DNA from: Hydractinia symbiolongicarpus
Lineage: Eukaryota > Cnidaria > Hydrozoa > Anthoathecata > Hydractiniidae
Assembly (NCBI RefSeq): GCF_029227915.1
Contig: NC_079886.1
Coordinates: 6,014,001-6,078,000 of the forward strand
Reading direction: 5' to 3'
Length of the DNA: 64,000 nucleotides
Below, piece by piece: positions 37,501-48,267 of this stretch (position 1 is its first letter; every line of letters starts with the position of its first letter). The position numbers and the translations under genes are program-made. The notes under the pieces are model-generated. The model was not told where the DNA came from and searched no databases. It worked only from the letters and a program-made list of their open reading frames with translations.

Positions 37501-40329
37501 AAGCGATTTACAGCTAGTAGGATAACGACATTCAAATTAAAGATAATGTGTTTTTTTGATGAAGAAGTGTTATGGAATATCCCAGGGAAGAAATATCCAA
37601 TTTATTTTAATCGCCCATTACTTAGTATTACTGAGTCTGGATTTGTCACTTATTACGGCTGTCCATTCCTACATACTTTCTTTTTTGGCAAACACCCTAA
37701 AAACCTTACTGTTTCGTCATATTATTCGCATGAAACGTTACCAGTTCTGTCAATGCTGACTCGTGGAAATATATCACAGACACTGAAATCTTGATAGCAT
37801 AATTTAGCACAAAAGGTCTGTATTTGTCAGTAATATATAGCAAAAAGACTGTAGACATGAAGGATTTTGTTGTAAAACCATGTAGATTAAAAGATCATGT
37901 GATGAAGAATGGTTAATGCTCTAAATATTCGTATTGGGAGGCCGTTTTATTGTTTATTCATCTTCACATTCCAAACTTTGAGGGAAAAATAAAGACTGGG
38001 AACTATATGTACAATAAGTTATTCTTTACAAAATAATGAAAGCCTGCTGCCGCAAATGCGTTTTTGTACTTTCACTGCAAGTGATTATTCTTAATGAAGC
38101 TTTTGCAGTGCACTACTCAGAAATTTGACTCGTGGAGTAGCATCTTACTTACTTATCGGAGAAAGAACAGAGAGTTATCAAATGAAAAATAGATGTTATA
38201 GTGATCCTTAAAGTTATAAACAGTTTTATAAACTATTTTGCTTGTTTCTGTTTAACTTCAAAAGCAGATCTTACAAACGGTTTTAGTAGAGAGCTAAAGA
38301 ACTTAATAGCTGGATTTTTTCTTAGGCATTCTCTTTTAAAGAATGGTTCCAAAGACTCCAAACTAAAGACCCAACTGTCAGATTTTGCGACTGCAACACG
38401 ATTGTGACTTCAAGGTCTAGTCAAGTCATGCCAGATATTTTTAAAGCATGGGTATCGATCTATTTGTTTACACATCATTCAGAACAAGAATGCACTTGGT
38501 GCTTAGGTGATTACCTTAGGATTTCACTGTGCTTTTGGGGGTAGCTGAAAGTCAAATAGAAATTAAAGAAACCAATTTGTGTAAAGTAATGACAAATAAG
38601 ATACTATTTATACAACCTCATTCCCAGGGCTTTTGCCTTTTTGATATCGAGGCCAGCGGCGAAAACACTTATTTAGCCGTAGAGTAAGCGCTAGTGGCTT
38701 TGACATTAGCAGCAAACCGTGGCGACAAGTAAAGTAGACAGTAGATTTATAGACAGTAGATGTTTTACAAACTTTTTAACGACGCAAAAATGAAGTAGCG
38801 ATTTGTAGGATTCATGTTTTAAAAAAAGGAGCAAATAAGGCTCAATTTGGTTAAAAAACAAAAGGCCTCATTAAACACTGTCATAACATAACCTTAAATT
38901 GCTTAAAATTAGAAAACCTTGAACATGATGAAAGGGAGATAAAGTTAACACTATATAGAATGCAATTTAAATTTTATTCTTTATGTAAACTCTTCTACAA
39001 CTATTGACGTCTAAGTTTGGTAACCGCTTCTTCCAGCTAATAACGTTCAATTTTGTAGCAACTTAAAATTTTTTGTAGAGTTATGCAGATTTTTTGTCCT
39101 ACCTAGCTACGTTATAATCGTTACAAAATATATTCCATGATTGAAAAATTAACTATGTACACCTTAACAAAATTATGATATTTACAACAACAAAAAATAA
39201 TCTCTACGCTCTAGCTAGCTATAATAAATCTGTATTTCTCAAAAAGTAAGCATTAAAATTTTGAAAAATGGCGAACAACCTATGAGATAAGGTTTAGATA
39301 ATCTCGATACAGACTGTATAACATTAAACAAGTACAGAAGACTTTTTTTCAGCAAGTTAGTGACTCTAGTATTAATAAGGTTATTTTTATTTTCATTTGT
39401 GTCTCACTGTTGCAGACTTTTATACTAGAACCACGCAAAGATAAAAATAATTTATCAAAGCATAACATAATGAAACAAAATAGTCAACCACATCATACAG
39501 CAGATATGAGCTACAAAAACGATTAGTATAGAAAAATATAATATTGCACAATATTCAGCAAAGAGGTCATGCCTAAAACACAAAAACAATACAATTATAT
39601 ACAGGTAATGACAAAAATCTTAAATTATATTTAATTTTGTCTAGGTGTTGTTCTGCAATCCTTGGTCGCAAACTCACTGACTCTTGTAACAAATATGTTT
39701 ATCCTATCCAACTAATAAATATCCGGAAAATACTAAGTTCATATCTTGTCAACGTATTACTAACATCTTTTATGCAATTAAAGCTTAAAATGTGCTCACA
39801 AAAATCGTTTCCTGCTTTCTAATTTACAACATATCAAAGAAAATGTACAGTGCATTTAATTTAAGTGAAGCGTTTTAATTCTAACTGCAAAGATTGTTCT
39901 CATTAACAGATTAACGTGTTTGTTTGTGCAAAAAAGCGCTGGAATGAACGTATCTTACAGTGATCGTTAATAAAATTATAATCACAATCAGTGTTATGAT
40001 ATGTCGACGGAAGTGACTGACAGCGTTTAAAGAAGTTTCGTCGTTCCTCTCTGACCGGGTGGTAATAATAGGTTAACACCTACAGATTATAAATCGCTCT
40101 CTACGTGTCGGAAAAGTAGCTTTAAATATTTAACAGACAAAATATAGATTGGCGGCGTTCACTGCGTTTCTATGGATAGCAGCTCGAGACATGTAGCAAT
40201 TAAAATCTAATTTGTAAACATGAGAGTTCGTTTTACTAATAAACTTATCAAGTGATGCCATTTTTAAGTAATAAGATATCCACTACACAAACGCATGACG
40301 CAAAGTAGATTGTCTTACCTTTTTATCTT
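34583..40329. other. Intergenic between the two bHLH genes
   Basis: No exon supported. 35145-35185 holds an inverted CGCGGATTTCGCGG / CCGCGAAATT pair, probably a MITE remnant. 37134 and 37705 carry the GTTTCGTCATAT repeat. A 113-codon plus-strand frame at 37453-37794 overlaps the second copy and has no domain, so I read it as repeat-derived. Confidence 0.4.
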
Positions 40330-41028
40330 TCAAAATATCATACTTGGAAACATATCGTCGTTGCTGTCATCGTTACCGTCCGCCATATTGAAATTGTTGT
40401 TTTTGTTGTTATTAGTAACATCAATGTCCTTTAGAAAAGAGTTTATGTCCAGCCCGTTGAATCCGTCAGTAGTTGACACTAGTGATGACGAACTGTCACT
40501 TAAGTCAAGCTCTGTAATGTTACAATTTTCAGGAGGAAAAAGAAATGATGATAAGTCAATATATGCAGAGTCTAGAAGAGTCGACTCAACGTCAGTTAGG
40601 TCACTAAAATTGCTACTAACAGATCCTTCTGATGACATTTCAGAGGACTCGCTTCCACCAGGACTTCTTGCTTGGCTCATTTCTTCTTTACCATTTAACA
40701 AATCAGAAAGATACTTAATTGTTCTTGACGCTAATCTAACAATTTCAATTTTGGAAATATTTTCTTCATTGGGAAACAATGGTAAAGCTGATTTTAAATC
40801 TTTAAAAGCAGAGTTAATGATTTGTAGTCTTTTTCTTTCTCTTTCGTTTGCAGCACGTCTTTGTTTGCTTACACCAGTTAACATTCTTTTTCTTCTTCGC
40901 GTCTTCTTCTTCGTTGCGTTTTCTCCACTCTCCCTGGGTACGCTCAAGCTACTGCTTTTGTAATGATAAGAATGATTTGACAACTCCGCCATGAAAATCT
41001 CTTCTGCTGACCTTCCACACAATTCCAT
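40330..41028 (-). CDS. Group A bHLH transcription factor, paralogue B
   Basis: Single exon. The first ATG is at 41028 (232 residues), but homology with paralogue A begins at the ATG at 40992 (MAELSNHSYHYK), the more likely start (220 residues). From there the bHLH is at about 44-99 (KQRRAANERERKR, helix 1 LQIINSAFKDLKSA, helix 2 SKIEIVRLASRTIKYLSDLL). It differs from A by conservative changes, an NGKEEMSQA insertion after helix 2, and a longer tail rich in Asn and Asp (NNNKNNN, GNDDSNDD). The block GSESSEMSSEGSVSSNFSDL is identical in both copies, as is the LFPPE.CNITELDLSDSS stretch apart from one residue. Same strand, 6 kb apart: a tandem duplication with strong protein constraint. Confidence 0.88.
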   Translation of the reverse strand: MELCGRSAEEIFMAELSNHSYHYKSSSLSVPRESGENATKKKTRRRKRMLTGVSKQRRAANERERKRLQIINSAFKDLKSALPLFPNEENISKIEIVRLASRTIKYLSDLLNGKEEMSQARSPGGSESSEMSSEGSVSSNFSDLTDVESTLLDSAYIDLSSFLFPPENCNITELDLSDSSSSLVSTTDGFNGLDINSFLKDIDVTNNNKNNNFNMADGNDDSNDDMFPSMIF

Positions 41029-41146
41029 ACAATGTTCCAGTGACTACACTTTGAACAACGCAATGTTATAAATCCAGTAATAAATCGGAGATTTCTTAAG
41101 TTTAACCTCTGACAACGTATTCTTTGTCTCTTATCAAAATCATTGG

Positions 41147-41231
41147 CTGATGTACCTAAAAAAGTAATAGATTACGGTGACATTTAGCCTGATAAGGCAT
41201 CAGATGTTGACAGTCTTTGTAATCGATACCT
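41147..41231 (-). promoter_or_regulatory. Conserved upstream block of bHLH gene B
   Basis: Counterpart of 34499-34582, with the same order of shared words: CTGATGTACCTA, GTGACATTT, CTGATAAG, TGTAATCGATACCT. It lies 119-203 bp upstream of the first ATG. Confidence 0.6.
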
Positions 41232-43640
41232 TATAATCAAAAAACATTCGCATCGCTACTAAAAAAAAACTCTGCACGATCATACATCCATAAAAACAAA
41301 ATTGATTTCTAAAATACAACGTGGTATATGCACTTAACCCACTTTTTTTAATTGCAAAAGAAAAGAAAAAAGAAAGAAAAGGTGTTTATGATAATCTGTG
41401 AACAATACACCATAACAAAAACCATATATTCTTACAATATCATTTTTTTATTGATTAATCCATTCGATAGCGCTATTTCATTGCAGTTGGTTTAGTTATT
41501 TCAGTAAAGCATTTGAAGACAATCATTGCATATCATATATACTTAATGATATTAGCTTAAGGTTATATTGAGATTTTCCATGCTGAAATATGTCGACCTT
41601 TTGATTGACTAATCCGCCTAATAATTTGCGATACATAAACAAACTAATAAATGTATATTGAAAAAGAAGATTAACTGACTTAACCAGTAGGTAATAAAAG
41701 TAAAAAGGAGAGGTAACATGCTGTGGTCTGCTGAGAAAGGTTAACTGTGTGATGGTGATGTTAACAAATACAATAAGTACGATGCTTTTTTTTATTCTCA
41801 AGTGTATTAATGTCACTAGGGTGCGTGTTTGTTTGTTTACAGTTAAAAACGTACAAGAAGTTTCCCTGGAGAATATGGTAACGCGTCCATTATCAATGAT
41901 TTTAAACATTCAAGACATAACAACAGTTTAGAAGGAAAGCTGTGATTTTTTGTCGAAATTCTTTCCTTTGTGGGTGCATTACGACGAAACAGTTTTTTTA
42001 TTATGATTGTGTTTTGTTCATGTAAGATCAATGAAAATATTTGTCGTTAACTATAAATGTTGAATATGTTATTAGGAATTTGTATCTCATAGCAGCTTGT
42101 TGTGAGTTTTGGTTGGTTCTGGAGAATTATGTCTGATTCAGAAGCCTTGGAATTTGAATCAATCCATTTAAAATAATTCCTCGTAACAGGCATCATAGCC
42201 AGTAAACAAATTTTATGGTGAGTGATTATGTCCGAAACGCAGAGGGCTGCAAAAAAATAACTAACCCTTACGTTTTCAGCAAAGCTTTCAGTTTATTTTT
42301 CATTTAAAACTGAAAACAACGTTTGTTTTTCTATTAATTGGGAAATTCATTTTTTTTTTTATTAATATTATTATTATTATTGATTAGGTCATAAGATGCA
42401 TTTGAAAATTTTGTATTATGTCTAGAATATTTAAAATTCTTCGTAACAACAGATTCCTTTAGTCCATTTAATAAAATTAAGTCTTTTATTCTTATCCTTA
42501 CTTGTTGCGTTCGGTTAATTTAATATTATTGCATTGCTTAATTAATCATCAAATGATGTCACTTAACAAATCAACACCTAGAAATATCATCAAAGGTAAC
42601 GTTCACTAATGAATCTAAAATTGTACAATGCTGACCATCTGAAACAAGCCGGATTCACTTATTGTTTGGTATGAATTAAAAAATGCGCTTGAATGAAGTT
42701 TTAATTATCTGTTGATAGGCTCATAAAGAAAAAAACACTAACTATACTACAATATTTAAACTAGTGCAAATAGAAGAATAGCGAGTTAGCTAATGACTTA
42801 ACAAACAAAAAGAATTGTTGGGGAAGCATAGGGGAATTAGCTTTCTCAATAGTATTGGTAAAGTAGGCGAATGTAATCACTGTTGAATGTGTCGAAATAT
42901 TCACCACAATACGTTAACGTAAAAAGACGCAATAAAATTTCTTAACAGCGAACAGCTAACGGGTAAGGATTAATCTCCTTCAAAAAACATTTTAATGTAG
43001 CAGTAACAAGGACACAAACAAGGCAATTAAAGTCCACCAATAAAATTTCTTTTCCAGTGACTTGTTGTTAAAGGTACATACTGCTAATAATACATTTTAC
43101 AGAACAAGTTAAATAACAGGCTTATTTCTATGCTAGTTAATATAGTTTTTTCTTAATTAAATTTTTTGGATTGGATCAGCAACCCTGAACATGAATAAGC
43201 GGGAAAAAGAGTGGCAAAGTTTACGAAAGACACAAACATTAATTCCGTAGTTTCACAACCAATAATCCCGTACTTTCAATTAAAATCAGCGCGCATTCAC
43301 AATTTTTTTAATTCACAATTTCTGCAATTTCGAGGTTCTACTAAAACAAAGATATATGCGTACTGGTCCGCCGACACAGACAGCACGGAATTACAAAATG
43401 AAAAACCAGTGTGATTTAGAGATTTCAATTCAACATTTCAATTATTACGGTTAGGACGAGCTAATAATCACGAAGTATGTGACTGAAAATGTTGTTAACA
43501 AAAAATAAATAATTAAATAAAAGAACTAGATGTTGGCACAACACGGTGTAGCCTCGGTTCTTATTTTACATCATGAAAATATAGGTTACAAACAGCTGAG
43601 TGTAGTAGATGGTTGACCTACTCCAACACTTCTTTATTAA
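41232..43640. other. Intergenic upstream of bHLH gene B
   Basis: AT-rich, with A- and T-runs (41371-41400, 42350-42380). No coding region or clear repeat recognised. Confidence 0.4.
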
Positions 43641-44129
43641 TACCTCAAATTTGTTAAAATTCTGTGCTACAGATGCACGAAATAGCGAACCCGTGGATTT
43701 TTCACGGACTAGACTATTCTCTATGTTAATAATACCTGTTGCCTGTTATTCTCTATGTATTTTACGACAGAAGATAGCAAATGCGATATAAAAAAGGACG
43801 GGTGAACGCGCGTATTTTTTCTACGGAATACCGACTAGTCTCTTTAATAATAGCCGTCGTCTGTCTGTCTGTGTTCGCGAAAGCCGTGTCCTGTAACGCA
43901 AACACAAAATTTTTAAAATATGCATCAATAACAAATGCAATATATTTCGTTCCACTTTGTAACACCGGGTTAATTTAAAGGACGTGCGACCCCGTGGATT
44001 TTTCCAAGGGCTAACGACTAGTCTTATCATATTAACCGTATTTCGTTTAAGGTGATAGACAAATACTACTTCTAGCTACGGATGCACGAAAAAACGATGT
44101 CAGGGATTTGGCCGCAGGCTAATGTCTAG
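43640..44129 (+). mobile_element. Helitron-like tandem array, plus-strand monomers
   Basis: CTAG ends occur at 43709-43712, 43835-43838, 44018-44021 and 44126-44129. Ends 1 and 3 are preceded by a CCCGTGGATTTTTC(C)A-type hairpin; ends 2 and 4 have degenerate versions. Before CTAG, ends 2 to 4 have ATACCGA, CTAACGA and CTAATGT. The segments that follow ends 2 and 3 start with TC (TCTCTTTAATAATA, TCTTATCATATTAAC). Helitrons begin with TC and end with a hairpin plus CTRR, so this is read as short, non-autonomous units joined head to tail (about 126, 183 and 108 bp). Confidence 0.6.
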
Positions 44130-44457
44130 TTACGCTTGTTTGCGCACTTAAGAAGATGGTACACCGAGCTGTGCGAAAATATGTTAATACTAAGAATAAT
44201 AAGCCTGCTGTGTTATTCTTAAGGTTATAATAAAAATCGTTAAGGTAATTAAGACTTTTCAATTACGACAGATTTAGCTCCAGATTTTTTGCACATTGGA
44301 AGCCATGACAATAAAAAAACGGGTTACATTTTATAAAACATGAGAATCCCTCATAAACTAAATAACACAATTTATTTTTTTCTTCAATACATTGTGAACC
44401 TCTCTATCTAAGATGTGTGATCAAGACAGGTAGAAATTGTGAGATTGTGGGTACGCG
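44130..44457. other. Intergenic
   Basis: AT-rich spacer between the Helitron-like array and the next element; nothing recognised. Confidence 0.4.
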
Positions 44458-44518
44458 CTTGGAGGAAAGAATACGGAGGAAAGAATACGGAGGAAAGAAT
44501 CCGTATTCTTTCCTGCAA
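44458..44518. mobile_element. 61-bp foldback element with 8-bp target duplication
   Basis: It starts CTTGGAGGAAAGAATACGG, repeats GGAGGAAAGAATACGG, and ends with the inverse CCGTATTCTTTCCTGCAA. It is flanked by GGTACGCG on both sides (44450-44457 and 44519-44526). The ends match the inverted repeats of 54192-54968, so this looks like a deleted member of that family. Confidence 0.7.
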
Positions 44519-44526
44519 GGTACGCG

Positions 44527-46272
44527 GCACAAAGACAAAAAGATATCATCTGAAGATGTCTTTCTATGCAAAGAGGACTAGGCTTTTCTTTAGTTATAAG
44601 GAACCATAGTATACATGTCTGCCATCTTAGTTTTACCTAACCAGTATCAGCACCTGTATCTAATTTTATTAATTTTTAACGAAGTTTTCGCTATTGTGCT
44701 TAAAATAGTTGTTTATATTAAGCATTTATATTTGCCGAAATTTATTGACTCTTTCCAATGAAATTCAATTGTGTTTGTCGTCATATGAATTCTCTACCTG
44801 AAATTTAAATAATCAGAATCGATAACGTCAACAACAAAGAAACATTGATTAAAAAATAATATTGGGCCAGACTTTATCCCTACTGAGATATCCAGCTGAG
44901 AAATATGGAAAGTTTCTCATGTATCAATTAAAATAATCTTGATCGCGGTAAACCTGTGTCAATCAGATTGATAAACCCCTACAAAATGGATGTTATTAGG
45001 TAATTGCATCAAAATATATTATTACTTAAAATTACCTACGTGCTATGACATTGAATATATTTGCTATTTCTCTTCGCTGGAACTCTTCTACAGCGACATC
45101 AGATTTAGCCACAAATGCGGGAAGCCTTAAACAGTAGTGTTTGTAATGATCTGTTAAAAAATTGTAAAAGTTTAAAAAAGCCACGACTGCAAAATTTTCC
45201 GATCAATAGTTTAACCGAAGAACCTCAAATTTCCATTGCTTTCTACCAACAGTCCGATTTCTCTTTAAAAGAGGTGAGCCTGAACCTGACAGATGTAAAA
45301 TTAAATTCTCTTTCATATAGGGTTCTATACCTTAAAGTTGAGTGATCACGAGCTAGGGCTAATAGACGGTGTGTCGGTATTTTGACCCGGCTGAGACGCC
45401 AGTATGCGTACTGTGAATTAAGAATCTGAAAATGCTAAGGACGGAAGAGAACTATAAAAGATGTGAAAATGAAAAAAAGACACTCAGTATTAAACGGACA
45501 AGCAACCAACATCTCGGAGTCTTGCAAAATTTTGTGAGACATCTGGCATAGTCTTTTTCATTTAATAGCTTGCATTAAATCATCTCTATTCTTATCCGTT
45601 TCTTAGCTAGCAATGCACACGTGAGAAAAACCTACGCTGAAATATGTTGGTGCTGATAAACCTCGTGTAACAAGGAAGAAGTCCCTTTGTTCATTACTTT
45701 ATTTATCGTGTAAGTTCAGTCTTTTACCTAATTCCTGTAGGTTCCTGTTTAAAAGAATAAGCACACATAAGACTTTTTTTAAATATTACTTTTTAAAAAA
45801 CTTGAGTAGTACGGGACGAAGCCTTTATTGTTGGACTGGAGCTACTTTAATATGCTTTCATATGCTTGCTTTAAACCTTCAAATAAGTATCAGTTATCTT
45901 CCTTTTCTTGCAAAAATGCAGAAAATGTATACCACGCTACATAAAAGAACATCCGCAACGTGATAAGCTTTATGTTTATTAACTTAGATCATAACCTTTT
46001 CTAATCCCTTCATTTATTAATAACGATCTCCTAAATGTTCAAAAACGTTGTATAGTCTAATGAAAATAACTTTGTTTGACCTGATTATGCAACTCCTGTG
46101 TTACATCTTATTTTCAAGTGTGCAATATGTATACGCAGTATAAAACGTGCGTATTAAAGATAGACATGTTATGGAAACTCAAAATAGCGAATGCGATATA
46201 TTCTTATCGACTTTGCTGCGACCGGGTGTATACTCATCGATTTTCTGACGGGTTAACGAATTTTTTAAAAAA
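44527..46272. other. Intergenic
   Basis: A 76-codon plus-strand frame at 45115-45345 has no recognisable domain. 46190-46255 carries degenerate Helitron-like monomer sequence (GCGAATGCGATATA, GACCGGGTG) matching parts of the 43.7-kb array. Otherwise nothing seen. Confidence 0.4.
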
Positions 46273-46430
46273 CTAGTCGGTGGCCCGTGGAAAAATCCAC
46301 GGGTCTGGTCGTCCTTTCTATACCGCTTGCGTGTGTCTCGCTACATGCGGTACCATTTTGCGTCACAGACAGACGTATACGAGTACTATAATATAGACTA
46401 GTCGTTGCCCGTGGAAAAATCCACGGGTTC
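46273..46430 (-). mobile_element. Helitron-like monomers, minus strand
   Basis: On the minus strand, two perfect hairpins CCCGTGGATTTTTCCACGGG (46408-46427 and 46284-46303) are followed by CAACGACTAG and CCACCGACTAG. The 125-bp unit between the two CTAG ends starts with TC, as in the plus-strand array. CTGTCTGTG words are shared with unit 43839-44021. Confidence 0.65.
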
Positions 46431-47834
46431 GTTGACCTAAGGTTTAGATTCCATAAAGTAATTGAAATAATCAGGAACTTAGGTTTTTTCACTATCCTAA
46501 AAATTACTGTTATTTTACTGTCCTTCCTAACAAGAATGACTTCAACGCATGTTCTTTGCGACATTCTCATAACGTTAAGTAAACTACAACTTTTCATTCT
46601 GTTCCTTGTTTTTTAAAAAATTGCGCCCCACAGTTTTACCGCTATAACTTCTGACGACTAAAAGAAGAATGAAACGTTTTCCGAATGTTTTAGAAAGAGG
46701 ATGAATTGGGCTGCCTAACGTATCAAGCACGAACCGACTAGGTCTTCTCTTCAGCCACCAATCATGTCTCAGGCTTCAGGAAGCTGATTATATGTTGACT
46801 GAAAAGGGTTTTTTTTCAAATGAAAGGGTTAGGGGGTAAAGATGTGACCGGACTTCCAGTATAACATAACCGTTTTAAACTGTTACCAATTGATCAAGAA
46901 TATTTAAAGCGCATGCGCAAGGTCGTGCAAGTAACGCTTATTAACACAACAACACATTCAAATAGAACGCGCTAAAATGAAATAAAAACAGGTTGTGAAC
47001 TAAAGTGGATGTTAAAAATTTGTCATTCGAATGACTGCGTAACTGTCAAATTCAATTCTAAAATCAAAAATTTGTGTCTATTAGTAAAACTTTTTGCGTC
47101 AAACTGTGTTTAGATATTTTCAAGACTGAAGAGATATGATACTGGCGGAGAATTCCTTTTATTTCTATTTTTGCGACCCTTTCAGATTATTTATCGGGTT
47201 CGATATTACAATCAAAGAGCGCATTTTTGTGAATCTAAGTAGCCACAAGACATATACGGATCGGATCGAATGGAAAATTGGGGACAAGACCAAATGAATT
47301 TCAAAAAAAAGTGTAGTTAGCAGAATGATGCCAGCACAACCTAATTTCTCAATTTTTCGGACTTTCCCGGGTCGCAAAACAATTGTTCCATAACGCAGAC
47401 ACTGTGGATTGTGCAGTTAGTTCATCCTCGACGTTGGTTACTCGGCCTACACAGCTCTATTAAAGTGAAACTTGTGCAGTATATCGGATCCAAAGCACTG
47501 TCCAAGTGATTTCGGGAAGTATCCAAAACCGGCTATTGTCAAAAATATTAAATCCAGGATTATAATAATAACTATTTTATTTTGGAGATAGCGACCCACT
47601 GACGAAATTCTAATTTGAGGGAAAAAAGTTAAAACCCAGAATAAACTTGAAGAAACTAAACGTAATTTCTAAAATGAAATGGAAGTCGTAAATATCGGTT
47701 TTTCGTGATAGATAAAATTTTCTTGTACGAAGTTGTTTTTCTCCGTTCCAAATTGAATGTTCCTTTAAAGAAATTTGATAACAGGTCAACAAACATTGTA
47801 CCTCTTGAGTTTTTACATGCATATGAATGTTAAG
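46431..47834. other. Intergenic
   Basis: No gene supported. The short frames here (110 and 70 codons, minus strand) lack domains; the first overlaps the Helitron-like hairpins. Confidence 0.4.
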
Positions 47835-48267
47835 TGTGGCCGAGAAAACACTAGAAGTGCACAAAAATAATCTTGGATACACAAATGTAAAAAAAAACAA
47901 AAATAGTTAAAACTGCACAAAAAAAATTCATTATGCTTGTGCAGTTTCGATTATTATTATTATTCCAAATGATTATACAGGATATAGCCACTTCAGTGTT
48001 TGAAACACTATTATTAATGTGGGTCCTGTGTTCGGAATGTATACATTAAGTATACACCGGCATTGCTTACCCAATTTCCCTCACATGATATGGGTTGACC
48101 CGTAGCTGTGGTGAAAACACGTGCTGAACATGCACGCGCTGTGGACCGAACCACGGACCCTGTGATAACGAAGCGAACGCCCTAACCACAAGGCCACGCG
48201 CCAGCTATTTTTGTGTATTTTTTAAATTTGTGTAATCCAAGATTATTTTTGTGCACTTTTCGGCCAC
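47835..48267. mobile_element. Palindromic MITE interrupted by a SINE
   Basis: The left arm (47835-47900) has GTGGCCGAGAAA, then GTGCACAAAAATAATCTTGG. It is repeated in inverse by the right arm (48206-48267), which reads TCCAAGATTATTTTTGTGCA, then CGGCCAC. The arms are about 60-70 bp. The sequence between them is a tRNA-derived SINE. Confidence 0.65.
47948..48203 (-). mobile_element. tRNA-derived SINE
   Basis: On the minus strand it begins GGCGCGTGGCCTTGTGGTTA (A-box-like TGGCCTTGTGG), with a B box GGTTCGGTCC at 48152-48143: the internal RNA polymerase III promoter of a tRNA head. An unrelated body follows, and a (AAT)n tail at about 47950-47966. Length is about 255 bp, as expected for a SINE. 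No cloverleaf with intact acceptor stem is present, so it is not a tRNA gene. Confidence 0.75.

Noticed and set aside
37453-37794. 113-codon plus-strand frame between the bHLH genes
   Set aside because: It overlaps a diverged interspersed repeat also seen near 31560 and 37134, and no domain or splice structure supports a gene.
48120-48202. Possible tRNA gene on the minus strand
   Set aside because: A and B boxes are present, but no acceptor stem or proper cloverleaf forms; the body and (AAT)n tail show it is a SINE.
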